From a bacterium (GTDB taxonomy: Bacteria; Pseudomonadota; Alphaproteobacteria; Caulobacterales; Hyphomonadaceae), in assembly GCA_030824255.1 (NCBI GenBank), contig JAVBYB010000519.1, positions 1-10,447 on the forward strand: a stretch of 10,447 nucleotides of DNA, given 5' to 3'. The position numbers and the translations under genes are program-made. The notes beneath the pieces are model-generated. The model searched no databases and had not been told where the DNA came from. It was given only the letters and a program-made list of their open reading frames with translations. Positions within the stretch are counted from its first letter, which is position 1. Each line of letters opens with the position of its first letter. Below are positions 1 through 6,208 of the stretch, in pieces.

Positions 1-289
1 TGACGCCGCCGACAACAGCGCCTTTGTTGGACGCTTCCTGACGTTCGCGCTCGCATTCGATCTTCGCTTGCGCGCGAGCTTCAGCCTGCGCAACGCGGGC
101 GTCAGCAGCGGCGCGCTCGTCCGCGATCCGCGCTTCCATATCCGCTTCGGAAACATCGGCGCGTCCGTCGGACGAATCCGCCAGCTCCATAGGCGCACGG
201 TCGTCGTTGTTGCTGAGGGCGAAGCCGAGGCCCGTCGTGAGAACGGCCAAGCCAGCGACGCCGGCGACAATCAGACCAAAGTTACGCAT
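1..289 (-). CDS. Exported or membrane-anchored envelope protein, charged helix then Gly-rich start (3' part missing)
   Basis: The reading frame opens at an ATG (289-287) and stays open for 96 codons to the window edge, so the C-terminal part is missing. A strong Shine-Dalgarno sequence (GGAGG, 299-295 on the minus strand) lies 5 bases before the start. Residues 4-25 form a hydrophobic segment rich in Gly, Ala, Leu and Val, either a signal peptide or a single membrane anchor. Residues 29-85 are very rich in Ala, Arg, Glu and Asp with helical periodicity, probably a coiled coil, containing one Cys (residue 80). The last visible residues read NKGAVVGGV, which resembles the opening of a glycine-zipper membrane domain. 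Family knowledge suggests an envelope protein of the glycine-zipper type, but the diagnostic part is outside the window. Function is unknown. Confidence 0.75.
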   Translation of the reverse strand, partial: MRNFGLIVAGVAGLAVLTTGLGFALSNNDDRAPMELADSSDGRADVSEADMEARIADERAAADARVAQAEARAQAKIECERERQEASNKGAVVGGV

Positions 290-388
290 AGGTTCCTCCA
301 ATGCAGGTACCCGGTCGAAATGATCGAGGGAGCAGGGAGTTCCATTTACGCGTACGGTATGTGGCGCTGTGTGTCGTCCGTATCGCGC

Positions 389-394
389 CATAAT
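389..394 (+). promoter_or_regulatory. Possible -10 element for the DUF4287 gene
   Basis: CATAAT matches the sigma-70 -10 consensus at five of six positions and would start transcription near 401, about 30 bases before the GTG start at 433. No good -35 hexamer lies at 16-18 bases upstream (the best is CTGTGT), so the promoter would be weak, activator-dependent or not real. The rest of the divergent spacer (290-432) shows nothing else I would call. Confidence 0.25.
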
Positions 395-432
395 TCGTGT
401 GAGGAGCGAAGCGCTAACCAAAGGAGCAACGC

Positions 433-993
433 GTGGGCAAGGTAGAAGACGCAACGGCAGCCATGATTGCTAACCTGCCAGAAAAAACCGGCAAATCTCT
501 GGAGCAGTGGCTCGGCATCGTGACGAAGATGGGCGCGCAGACGCATGGCGAGATCGTCAAACATCTTAAATCAGACCACGGAATGACGCATGGCTTTGCA
601 AATCTCGTTGCGCACAGGGCGCTTGCATCTGATGCGGGCAGTCACGATGCGGAAGATCTGATGGCGAGCCAGTATGCTGGGGCGAAGGCCGCGCTGAAGC
701 CGGTTTACGACAAGCTGGCGAAGATCATCGAGGGATTTGGCAAGGACGTCGAATTCTCGCCCAAGAAGGCTTACGTGTCGCTGCGTCGTTCGAAGCAGTT
801 CGGACTGATCCAGCCATCGACAGCAACGCGGCTCGATCTAGGACTCAACCTGAAAGGTGTGGCGCCATCCGGGCGACTGGAAGCTGCGGGCTCGTGGAAT
901 GCGATGTGCTCGCATCGCGTGAAGCTGGCTAGCCCGGCGGATGTCGATGACGAAGTGAAGGCGTGGCTCAAGAAGGCTTATGACGCAGCCTGA
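433..993 (+). CDS. DUF4287 and DUF5655 domain-containing protein
   Basis: This 186-residue cytoplasmic protein starts at GTG. The start is supported by AAGGAG at 421-426 with a 6-base spacer. The N-terminal part (about residues 5-75) resembles DUF4287, with the segment EKTGKSLEQWLGIV and an Ala- and His-rich helical part. The C-terminal part (about 85-186) resembles DUF5655, with the conserved stretch PKKAYVSLRRSKQFGLI followed by a Thr-Arg-Leu-Asp-Leu-Gly-Leu segment and a final GSWNAMCSHRVKL. These domains commonly occur together in proteobacteria and actinobacteria, and to my knowledge have no established biochemical activity. There is no signal peptide or membrane segment. The gene meets the permease operon tail to tail with two bases between the stop codons and no terminator hairpin. 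Family assignment is fairly safe; function is unknown. Confidence 0.9.
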   Translation: MGKVEDATAAMIANLPEKTGKSLEQWLGIVTKMGAQTHGEIVKHLKSDHGMTHGFANLVAHRALASDAGSHDAEDLMASQYAGAKAALKPVYDKLAKIIEGFGKDVEFSPKKAYVSLRRSKQFGLIQPSTATRLDLGLNLKGVAPSGRLEAAGSWNAMCSHRVKLASPADVDDEVKAWLKKAYDAA

Positions 994-995
994 CA

Positions 996-1760
996 TCAGA
1001 TCAGCGCGAAGCCCTGCGCAAGATAGACGACACCCATCACAGTGATGATCCACTTCGTCCACTTCCGGAAGCTGGCGTCCGTCATCCGCTCCAGAACGAG
1101 GCCGCCGAGCCAGGTGCCGAACAGCGACAGCGGGATAATGACGGCGAAAGCCCACAGCGGCGGGAATCCAGCGCCGGCGGCTGTCTCCGGCTGCGACAGG
1201 ATGCCGATGAGCGGGATGCCCCAGAAGGCGATCTTCACGGCGTGAGCCGCAACCTGTGTTGCTGCCTTGGTGGCTACCACGGTTTGGCGCGACAGCTGCG
1301 TCTTCACGAAGAACAGGTCGAGCAGCGGACCGGCGACCCCTGACAGTGTGTTGAGCGTCTGAACAAGGAAGCCGCAGATTTCCGCCTGCCACGGACGCTC
1401 CACGTCGATATCCGCGATGGACTTCGGGACCCAGACGATCATGGCCGTGAAGCCCAGCATCAGGAAGACCATCTGCTGCGACGGTCGCCACGCGATAAGC
1501 GAGATCAGAACGATGGCCCCCGTGATTCCGATCGCGTAGCGGCCGATGATCGGCCACGAGATATGCTTGCGTAAGAGCAGGGCGCGCGAGAAGTTGGAAA
1601 TGATCTGGATGAAGCCGTGCAGCACCATGGCGGTCGCGATGGGCACGAACGCCGCCAGCACGCCCATCAGCAGCAGCCCGCCCGCCATGCCGAAGATGCC
1701 TGAGATTGTGGCCGTGACGAGTGTCGCCACGAGAATGACGGCGGTTATGGCCGTGGACAT
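996..1760 (-). CDS. TauE/SafE (TSUP) family membrane permease
   Basis: This 254-residue polytopic protein has about seven or eight hydrophobic helices and the internal pseudo-repeat of the TSUP family (PF01925). The first half opens with a Gly-rich hairpin (GIFGMAGGLLLMG, residues 21-33). The second half repeats this as TLSGVAGPLLDLFF (138-151). Family members export or import small anions such as sulfite, sulfoacetate or other organosulfur compounds across the inner membrane. Nothing here identifies the substrate, and no sulfur gene is nearby. Length is typical (about 250). ATG at 1760 follows the stop of the upstream small membrane protein by 4 bases, so the two are almost certainly co-transcribed and possibly translationally coupled. 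The nearest Shine-Dalgarno-like bases (GGGG) lie inside the upstream gene with a long spacer. A 239-residue frame overlapping it is a shadow. Confidence 0.92.
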   Translation of the reverse strand: MSTAITAVILVATLVTATISGIFGMAGGLLLMGVLAAFVPIATAMVLHGFIQIISNFSRALLLRKHISWPIIGRYAIGITGAIVLISLIAWRPSQQMVFLMLGFTAMIVWVPKSIADIDVERPWQAEICGFLVQTLNTLSGVAGPLLDLFFVKTQLSRQTVVATKAATQVAAHAVKIAFWGIPLIGILSQPETAAGAGFPPLWAFAVIIPLSLFGTWLGGLVLERMTDASFRKWTKWIITVMGVVYLAQGFALI

Positions 1761-1764
1761 GCGG

Positions 1765-2229
1765 CTAGAGCCCCAGCATGGCGAAGGGGAAAGCCCCGCC
1801 CGAGCCGATCGCTACGGCCGAAATCATGATGCCGGTGCCGAAGGCGATGCCAACCGGCACGTTGAAAACGTCGTGCGGAGTCCTGCGAAGACGGCCGATG
1901 TCGGTCTCTATGCCCTGTTGCGCCAGCTTTTTCCTGTACGCGATGGACTGGGGCGACGGGAATTGATTGTTGCGTTCGCCGCGGCGTGTTTCGAACCAGA
2001 GAAGCGGAACCAGAATGAGAATCGCCGCGAAAATCAGGATTTTCAGGATCAGGTCGTCAACGGACCGGATAAAGAACTGAGTACCGTGCTCTGACATCAG
2101 TACAACGTGCCCCGCCGCAGCATCGGGTTCACGCGGGGATGTTCGGTACAGGAAATAGTACCAAAGGAAAGCGGCTGGAATTGAACCGATGCCAATGAGC
2201 GCGAGGGCTCGCAACGAGAAGACTCGCAC
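1765..2229 (-). CDS. Small three-helix membrane protein upstream of the TSUP permease
   Basis: I do not recognise this protein. The frame is open from a TTG at 2364, but GGAGG there abuts the TTG by one base, too close for normal initiation. I prefer GTG at 2229 (154 residues), which places a basic MRVFSLR tail directly before the first helix. GTG at 2268 and TTG at 2247 are alternatives, and none has a good Shine-Dalgarno. GC at third positions does not decide (24 of 45 codons before 2229, 27 of 45 after). In the 154-residue version, helix 1 is about residues 6-28, helix 2 about 61-80, then a basic cytoplasmic-looking loop, and a C-terminal helix with Gly and Ser motifs (GTGIMISAVAIGSGGAFPFAM). 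That C-terminus resembles the opening Gly-rich hairpin of TSUP proteins. It ends 4 bases before the permease, so an accessory role is plausible but inferred. Confidence 0.65.
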   Translation of the reverse strand: MRVFSLRALALIGIGSIPAAFLWYYFLYRTSPREPDAAAGHVVLMSEHGTQFFIRSVDDLILKILIFAAILILVPLLWFETRRGERNNQFPSPQSIAYRKKLAQQGIETDIGRLRRTPHDVFNVPVGIAFGTGIMISAVAIGSGGAFPFAMLGL

Positions 2230-2440
2230 TTTGGCTATGAGGTCCAATTGAGCGCCGTTGTCGATCACAGCCGTTACGCTACATGTGGTTGCCGCACGAT
2301 CGCCACCAAAATCACCCGGGAGTGGAAGCCCGTCTGTTGCCTGGCGTGACCAGCCTGTGCGCAATCCTCCACCCTTTAAACGTGTCGCGCTTCTGACTCT
2401 TGCCTATCGCGGCAACCCCTTTCAATCTGAGTGAGTCGGA

Positions 2441-2446
2441 AGGAGG
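2441..2446 (+). promoter_or_regulatory. Shine-Dalgarno deciding the GNAT start
   Basis: A perfect AGGAGG lies 7 bases before ATG 2454. It settles the start 18 codons downstream of the longest possible frame, which would begin at a TTG at 2400 with no ribosome binding site. Confidence 0.85.
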
Positions 2447-2453
2447 CGAGGGA

Positions 2454-3017
2454 ATGCTCCACATTCGCACGGCCCGCCGCACGGACGCCGCAACGATTGC
2501 GACCGTGCATGCGCTGACCTGGAAAGAGGCCTATCGCGGCCTGCTCGACAGCACGTTTCTGGACAACCTTTCGGACAAGCGGCTGGCGATGCGCTGGCGC
2601 ACCCAGCTTGACCGGCGACAGCAGGATTTCGACGAGGAAACACTTGTCGCGCTGGCAGGCGGGGAAACCGTGGGATTTGCCTCTGCCGGCGCTTCGCGGG
2701 AAGCGTTTGCCCCGTGGGATGCCGAAATCGCGATGATCTATGTGCTGAAGGAAAAGCGCGGGCAAGGTGTTGGGCGCGGCCTCATGAAGGCGGCGGCTGA
2801 TCACTGCATCCGGCGGGGCATGTTTTCAGGGGGCGTATGGGTTTTGCGCGACAACGGCGCGGCGCGCGATTTCTATGAAGCGCTGGGCGGAGAACCGACT
2901 GGCCGCAAGGCCGACAGTGTGGGCGGCCAGATCGTACAGCTGGTCGGCTACTACTGGCGTGATCTATCTCAATTGGCCGAGCGATCCACCCGGGCAAGCC
3001 AGCACGGAAGATACTGA
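2454..3017 (+). CDS. GNAT family N-acetyltransferase
   Basis: This 187-residue protein is a GCN5-related N-acetyltransferase, transferring an acetyl group from acetyl-CoA to an amine. The fold is readable in order. The beta-1/alpha-1 opening is LHIRTARRTDAATIA. A central acidic strand (EIAMIYVLKE, 91-100) leads into the acetyl-CoA pyrophosphate-binding loop R102-x-x-G105-x-G107, followed by helix 3. The C-terminal part has the usual Asn (134), the FYEALG segment (140-145) and a closing strand with paired Tyr (166-167). The IYVLKEKRGQGVGR wording is typical of members near the RimI/phosphinothricin acetyltransferase group, but substrate cannot be told. The gene is divergent from the permease operon. 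The last ~17 residues after the conserved core (LSQLAERSTRASQHGRY) look like an unstructured tail. The substrate is unknown. Confidence 0.9.
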   Translation: MLHIRTARRTDAATIATVHALTWKEAYRGLLDSTFLDNLSDKRLAMRWRTQLDRRQQDFDEETLVALAGGETVGFASAGASREAFAPWDAEIAMIYVLKEKRGQGVGRGLMKAAADHCIRRGMFSGGVWVLRDNGAARDFYEALGGEPTGRKADSVGGQIVQLVGYYWRDLSQLAERSTRASQHGRY

Positions 3018-3043
3018 CGCTTCGAATTCAGTTCGCGGCGTCA
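3015..3043 (+). terminator. Imperfect hairpin over the GNAT stop codon
   Basis: TGACGC (3015-3020) pairs with GCGTCA (3038-3043), and inside it CGAA (3023-3026) pairs with TTCG (3032-3035) around a TTCAG loop. Between the two helices are a T-G wobble and one T-C mismatch. The outer arm begins at the stop codon itself. There is no T-run after it, so it is not a standard intrinsic terminator. It could protect the mRNA 3' end or act with Rho. The remaining spacer to 3196 shows no convincing promoter. Confidence 0.35.
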
Positions 3044-3196
3044 TGGAAACGCGTCTTTCGCCCCATTGCCTTGGCTCGGTTGCAGCGATACGCACGCAGC
3101 ACCACAAGGTGAAAACCGTACGGCTGCGAACCCGACGGGCAGGGGCTCGAATGACGGGACGCGGCGCTGAACCGTGCGGCGGCATGAGGATCAACC

Positions 3197-4474
3197 ATGG
3201 ATTTCGAGTACAGCGCTAAAAGCAAAGAGTGGATCGCCCGCGTATCGGCGTTCATGGACAAACATATCTATCCGAACGTTTCGACGTTCGAAGAGCAGCA
3301 CGCCGCCGGCGACCGTTGGGTCACGCCGCAGATCGTGCATGACCTCAAGGCCATCGCGAAGAAGGAAGGCCTGTGGAACATGTTCATGCCTCCGAACAAG
3401 GAGCATGACGGAGACTACAAGGGCGCTGGCCTCACCAATCTCGAATACGCGCCGCTGGCCGAACTGATGGGCCGCGTGTCGTTCGCCTCCGAGGTTTTCA
3501 ACTGCTCGGCGCCCGACACCGGCAACATGGAAGTGTTCCACCGCTACGGCACGCCCGCCCAGAAGGAAAAGTGGCTGAAGCCGCTCATGAACGGCGACAT
3601 CCGTTCGGCTTTCCTCATGACCGAGCCAGCCGTCGGTTCGTCGGACGCCACCAACATCGAAACCCGCATCGACCGCGATGGCGACGAGTACGTCATCAAC
3701 GGCACCAAATGGTGGTCGTCGGGCGTGGGCGACAGCCATTGCAAGATCGCCATCGTGATGGGCAAATCGGATTTCAACGCCGAGAAGCACAAGCAACAGT
3801 CGCAGATCCTCGTTCCGCTCGACACGCCGGGCGTGAAGGTTCTCCGCATGCTGCCGGTGTTCGGTTATGACGACGCGCCGCACGGCCATGCCGAGGTCAA
3901 GCTCGAGAATGTGCGCGTTCCAGCGACCAACATGCTGCTCGGAGAAGGCCGTGGCTTCGAGATCGCGCAAGGCCGTCTCGGGCCGGGCCGCATCCACCAC
4001 TGCATGCGCACCATCGGCACCGCGGAAGTGGCGCTCGAGAAGATGTGCAAGCGCCTGCTCTCGCGCACGGTGTTCGGCAAGAAGATCGCCGAGCACTCGG
4101 TGTGGGAAGAGCGTATCGCGCGCGCTCGCATGGACATCGAGATGACGCGCCTGCTCTGCCTCAAGGCTGCGGACATGATGGACAAGGTCGGCAACAAGGG
4201 CGCGCAGAACGAGATCGCCATGATCAAGGTCGCGGGCCCGCTCGCCGCCCTGCGCATCATCGATGACGCGATCCAGGCTCACGGCGCCGCCGGCGTAACA
4301 ACCGATTTCGGTCTGGCCCGCGCCTATGCCTCCATGCGCACCATGCGCCTCGCCGATGGCCCGGATGAAGTCCACAACCGCGCCATCGCCCGGAACGAAT
4401 TCAAGAAGTATCGTGACAACGAATACTCCGCGAAAGTCGACGCCGAGAAGAAGACCGAAGGCGTTCGTTCATAA
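3197..4474 (+). CDS. Acyl-CoA dehydrogenase, FadE2/ACAD11-type
   Basis: This 425-residue flavoprotein should introduce an alpha-beta double bond into an acyl-CoA, passing electrons to electron-transfer flavoprotein in the cytoplasm. ATG follows GAGGA (3186-3190) by 6 bases. The N-terminal helical domain covers about 1-125, the beta domain about 130-245 and the C-terminal helical domain about 250-405. Hallmarks include [74 protein letters not shown] and [20 protein letters not shown]. From memory these are characteristic of the ACAD10/ACAD11 and mycobacterial FadE2 branch. The segment aligned with the catalytic Glu of medium- and short-chain enzymes (EGTxxIQ) reads DGPDEVH, putting Asp387 in that place. 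I believe this is a branch feature and not a mutation. Mammalian ACAD11 carries an N-terminal kinase-like domain; here it is absent and no kinase is nearby. Substrate is unknown. Two hairpins follow the stop. Confidence 0.93.
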   Translation: MDFEYSAKSKEWIARVSAFMDKHIYPNVSTFEEQHAAGDRWVTPQIVHDLKAIAKKEGLWNMFMPPNKEHDGDYKGAGLTNLEYAPLAELMGRVSFASEVFNCSAPDTGNMEVFHRYGTPAQKEKWLKPLMNGDIRSAFLMTEPAVGSSDATNIETRIDRDGDEYVINGTKWWSSGVGDSHCKIAIVMGKSDFNAEKHKQQSQILVPLDTPGVKVLRMLPVFGYDDAPHGHAEVKLENVRVPATNMLLGEGRGFEIAQGRLGPGRIHHCMRTIGTAEVALEKMCKRLLSRTVFGKKIAEHSVWEERIARARMDIEMTRLLCLKAADMMDKVGNKGAQNEIAMIKVAGPLAALRIIDDAIQAHGAAGVTTDFGLARAYASMRTMRLADGPDEVHNRAIARNEFKKYRDNEYSAKVDAEKKTEGVRS

Positions 4475-4487
4475 TCCAGACGGCGCG

Positions 4488-4509
4488 GCAGCGCGATCTG
4501 ACGCGCTGC
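4488..4509 (+). other. Perfect GC-rich hairpin before the terminator
   Basis: GCAGCGCG (4488-4495) pairs fully with CGCGCTGC (4502-4509) around the loop ATCTGA. It starts 13 bases after the acyl-CoA dehydrogenase stop and lies 13 bases before the intrinsic terminator. It has no T-tail, so it may act as a 3' exonuclease barrier or backup. Confidence 0.6.
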
Positions 4510-4522
4510 ACAACGGAATGAG

Positions 4523-4556
4523 AAACGGCGGCCCCACAAGGCCGCCGTTTTCTTTT
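4523..4556 (+). terminator. Rho-independent terminator after the acyl-CoA dehydrogenase
   Basis: An 11-base-pair perfect stem (4523-4533 with 4540-4550, core ACGGCGGCC/GGCCGCCGT) surrounds a CCACAA loop and is followed by TCTTTT. With the AAA before it, the element could also work in reverse, but no minus-strand gene ends here. It isolates the dehydrogenase from the exported pair. Confidence 0.92.
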
Positions 4557-4592
4557 GAAGTCGGACGTGCTTGCTTGAGCGCACCAGGATAT

Positions 4593-4600
4593 GAGGGAGG
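4593..4600 (+). promoter_or_regulatory. Shine-Dalgarno deciding the start of the first exported paralogue
   Basis: GAGGGAGG sits 5 bases before GTG 4606. The in-frame ATG at 4591 overlaps this site and has no ribosome binding site of its own, so GTG is the better start. It also gives a cleaner signal peptide (MKAAMLIG). Confidence 0.75.
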
Positions 4601-4605
4601 CGTGC

Positions 4606-5331
4606 GTGAAAGCGGCGATGTTGATCGGGCTTGCGTTGGCAGCCATTGCGACGGCGCCCGGCGCCTTGGCGCAACGTGACGAACGCATTGTGGTCACGGG
4701 CAGCCGGATCGACAGGGATGGCGGCGGGCTGCCGGTGATCTCCATGCGCGTGCCTGCGGAGTTCGTGATCTTCATGATCGAGGTGGAGACGACGACACGC
4801 TCCGTGGATGAGCGTGCGCGAGAACTGGAGAAGGCATTCAATGCGATCAAGGACAAGGTGAAGCGCACCCAGGGGCTGACGCTTGAAGTCGGCGATGCCT
4901 ATGTCGCGGTGCCGATCGAAACGGTCGCGGTGCGCGAAATCATCGAGCAGGACGAGGACGATCCGTTGCGCTCGGAGATCAGGCTGGTGCTGACATCGGA
5001 TGTGAAGGCAGGCGATACGTTCGAGCGCATACGGACGCGGATCGAACAGTTCGTGACGGAAATTCCGCAGCAGGGACGCACGGAGATCGTCATCGGGCCG
5101 GACCAGTATATGGGAGTCAACGACCCGATGAAGCATCGCGAAGCGCTGCTTCGCAAGATTGCTGCGGATACGGAGCTTCTGCAGTCGCTGTTTGGCCGCG
5201 GCGCCACCGGACCTGCGTCGCTGTCCCTGAGCGGACTGGAGGGGCGGGTGCAGAGCCGCCCGGTGGCGCCGCTGGAGCTGGAGCTGTATGTTGGCTACTC
5301 CCTTTCGCTGCAACAGGCGCCGCGCAACTGA
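4606..5331 (+). CDS. Exported SIMPL-like protein with a TonB-receptor-type IVVTGSRI peptide (paralogue A)
   Basis: This is a 241-residue protein of no family I can name with certainty. Residues 1-22 are a signal peptide ending ALA before Gln23. The mature N-terminus reads RIVVTGSRI (27-35), the wording usually found at the start of the plug domain of TonB-dependent receptors, but no barrel follows. From about residue 43 the order is a beta strand (PVISMRVPAEFVIFMIEVET), a charged helix, an acidic middle, a helix (ERIRTRIEQFVTEI), a strand leading into a KHREALLRKIAADTELL helix, and C-terminal strands ending RPVAPLELELYVGYSLSL. This order resembles SIMPL/DUF541 proteins such as YggE, an inference from pattern only. 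The next gene is a clear paralogue, about 35-40% identical by eye. A periplasmic location is likely; function is unknown. No convincing promoter is visible between the terminator at 4556 and the start. Confidence 0.85.
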   Translation: MKAAMLIGLALAAIATAPGALAQRDERIVVTGSRIDRDGGGLPVISMRVPAEFVIFMIEVETTTRSVDERARELEKAFNAIKDKVKRTQGLTLEVGDAYVAVPIETVAVREIIEQDEDDPLRSEIRLVLTSDVKAGDTFERIRTRIEQFVTEIPQQGRTEIVIGPDQYMGVNDPMKHREALLRKIAADTELLQSLFGRGATGPASLSLSGLEGRVQSRPVAPLELELYVGYSLSLQQAPRN

Positions 5332-5430
5332 TCGCTGCAATGTCGAGTACTTGCCCCGCCTTTGCCGTGATTGCGGCGCTTGTGGCGGAGGTGGGACCCG
5401 AAAACACGGGACCGAGTGGAGGGACAAGCT

Positions 5431-6147
5431 ATGAATCTGAAAACCTTGATGCTTGCGGCTGCCATGGCTGCGGTGGCTGTTCCTGTCGCCAATGCGCAGG
5501 TGGTGCGCGGCGATCAGATCGTGGCGCAGAGCAATTTCGTGAGCCGCCAGCAAGTGGCGATCCCGCAGATTTCCATCGTGGTGCGGGCTGACTTTGTCCT
5601 GTTCAGCCTGAGATACGAGACCGGAACGCGCTCGGAAGATGAGCGTGAGAATGAGCTGGCCAGGATATTCACGACCGTGACGCAGCGCGCGGCGCGAACC
5701 AACGGAGACGTCGTTGTCGAGGTCGGCTCGCCGGGAAACTCGGCGGCGCTGGAAACGGCCGCGATCAAGGAAGTGGTGAACAACCAGGGCGAGCGGTCAT
5801 CCGTAGACCTGGTGCTGAAGGTCGCGGTGAAGCCCAATGAGTCGTTCGATGCCATCCGGCTGCGGACCGAGAAATTCGTTGCCGACACGCCGGTGAATGG
5901 CCGCGTCGAGGGCGTGATCGGGGACAGCCAGTATCTGGGCGTGTCCGAACCCAAGAAGCATCGTCAGACGCTCATTACCGCAATCGCAGAGGATGTGCGG
6001 TTGATGCAGTCTTCCTTTGGCGGGCCGAATTCCCCGGTGAAGGTCAATCTGACGGGCATGGAACAACGCGCCCAGACCCGGCCGGTTGGGCCGCTCGACC
6101 TCGAAATCTACATTCCCTATTCGATGAGCCTTTCCTCCGGCAGCTGA
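5431..6147 (+). CDS. Exported SIMPL-like protein (paralogue B)
   Basis: This 238-residue protein starts at ATG after GGAGGG (5418-5423) with a 7-base spacer. The longer frame from 5371 would bury the signal peptide and can be set aside. Residues 1-22 are a signal peptide (cleavage after ANA, before Gln23). It shares with paralogue A the segments PxISxxVxAxFVxF, ETxTRSxDER, EVG, QYxGVxxPxKHR, QSxFG, and RPVxPLxLExYxxYSxSL at the end. Where A has IVVTGSR, B has IVAQSNF, so the TonB-type peptide has been lost or never existed. The predicted topology again resembles SIMPL/DUF541, with a Lys-His-Arg start to the last long helix. The 99-base gap after A has its own ribosome binding site but no clear promoter or terminator, so the two are probably co-transcribed. 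A periplasmic location is likely; function is unknown. Confidence 0.85.
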   Translation: MNLKTLMLAAAMAAVAVPVANAQVVRGDQIVAQSNFVSRQQVAIPQISIVVRADFVLFSLRYETGTRSEDERENELARIFTTVTQRAARTNGDVVVEVGSPGNSAALETAAIKEVVNNQGERSSVDLVLKVAVKPNESFDAIRLRTEKFVADTPVNGRVEGVIGDSQYLGVSEPKKHRQTLITAIAEDVRLMQSSFGGPNSPVKVNLTGMEQRAQTRPVGPLDLEIYIPYSMSLSSGS

Positions 6148-6208
6148 GGCGGCTTGCCCCCGCCCCGGGCCCAGCGTAAGCGCATGGCTCAAGGCGGAAG
6201 GAAAAGCC

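Noticed and set aside
68..445. 125-residue plus-strand frame at the left edge
   Set aside because: It lies opposite the exported envelope protein, whose signal segment, coiled coil and strong ribosome binding site are much more convincing.
838..1557. 239-residue minus-strand frame overlapping the permease
   Set aside because: It lies in another frame of the same strand over the TSUP gene, is rich in Arg and His, and lacks membrane segments, unlike the TSUP frame.
2395..2437. Two GANTC (CcrM-type) sites in the divergent spacer before the GNAT gene
   Set aside because: Such sites occur about once per 256 bases, so two here are not striking, and CcrM in this organism is only a guess.
3046..3059. 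GAAAC-GCGT-CTTTC near-palindrome in the spacer before the dehydrogenase
   Set aside because: It resembles a TetR/PsrA-type half-site pair, but the arms are out of register by one base and it is 130 bases from the start. Not enough for an operator.
3116..3123. CCGTACGG palindrome
   Set aside because: A single perfect 8-base palindrome in GC-rich DNA is expected by chance and has no longer symmetry.
3191..4375. 394-residue minus-strand open frame opposite the acyl-CoA dehydrogenase
   Set aside because: His-, Arg- and Ala-rich composition, no domain, and it lies fully antisense to a recognised enzyme. It is a shadow of GC-rich codon use.
5393..5413. Direct repeat GGGACC with a 15-base step before paralogue B
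   Set aside because: Only two copies of six bases; the CCCG/CGGG stem across it is too short for a regulatory element.
4324..5553. 409-residue minus-strand open frame
   Set aside because: It crosses a strong plus-strand terminator and overlaps three recognised plus-strand genes; the composition is His-, Arg- and Gln-rich with no motif.
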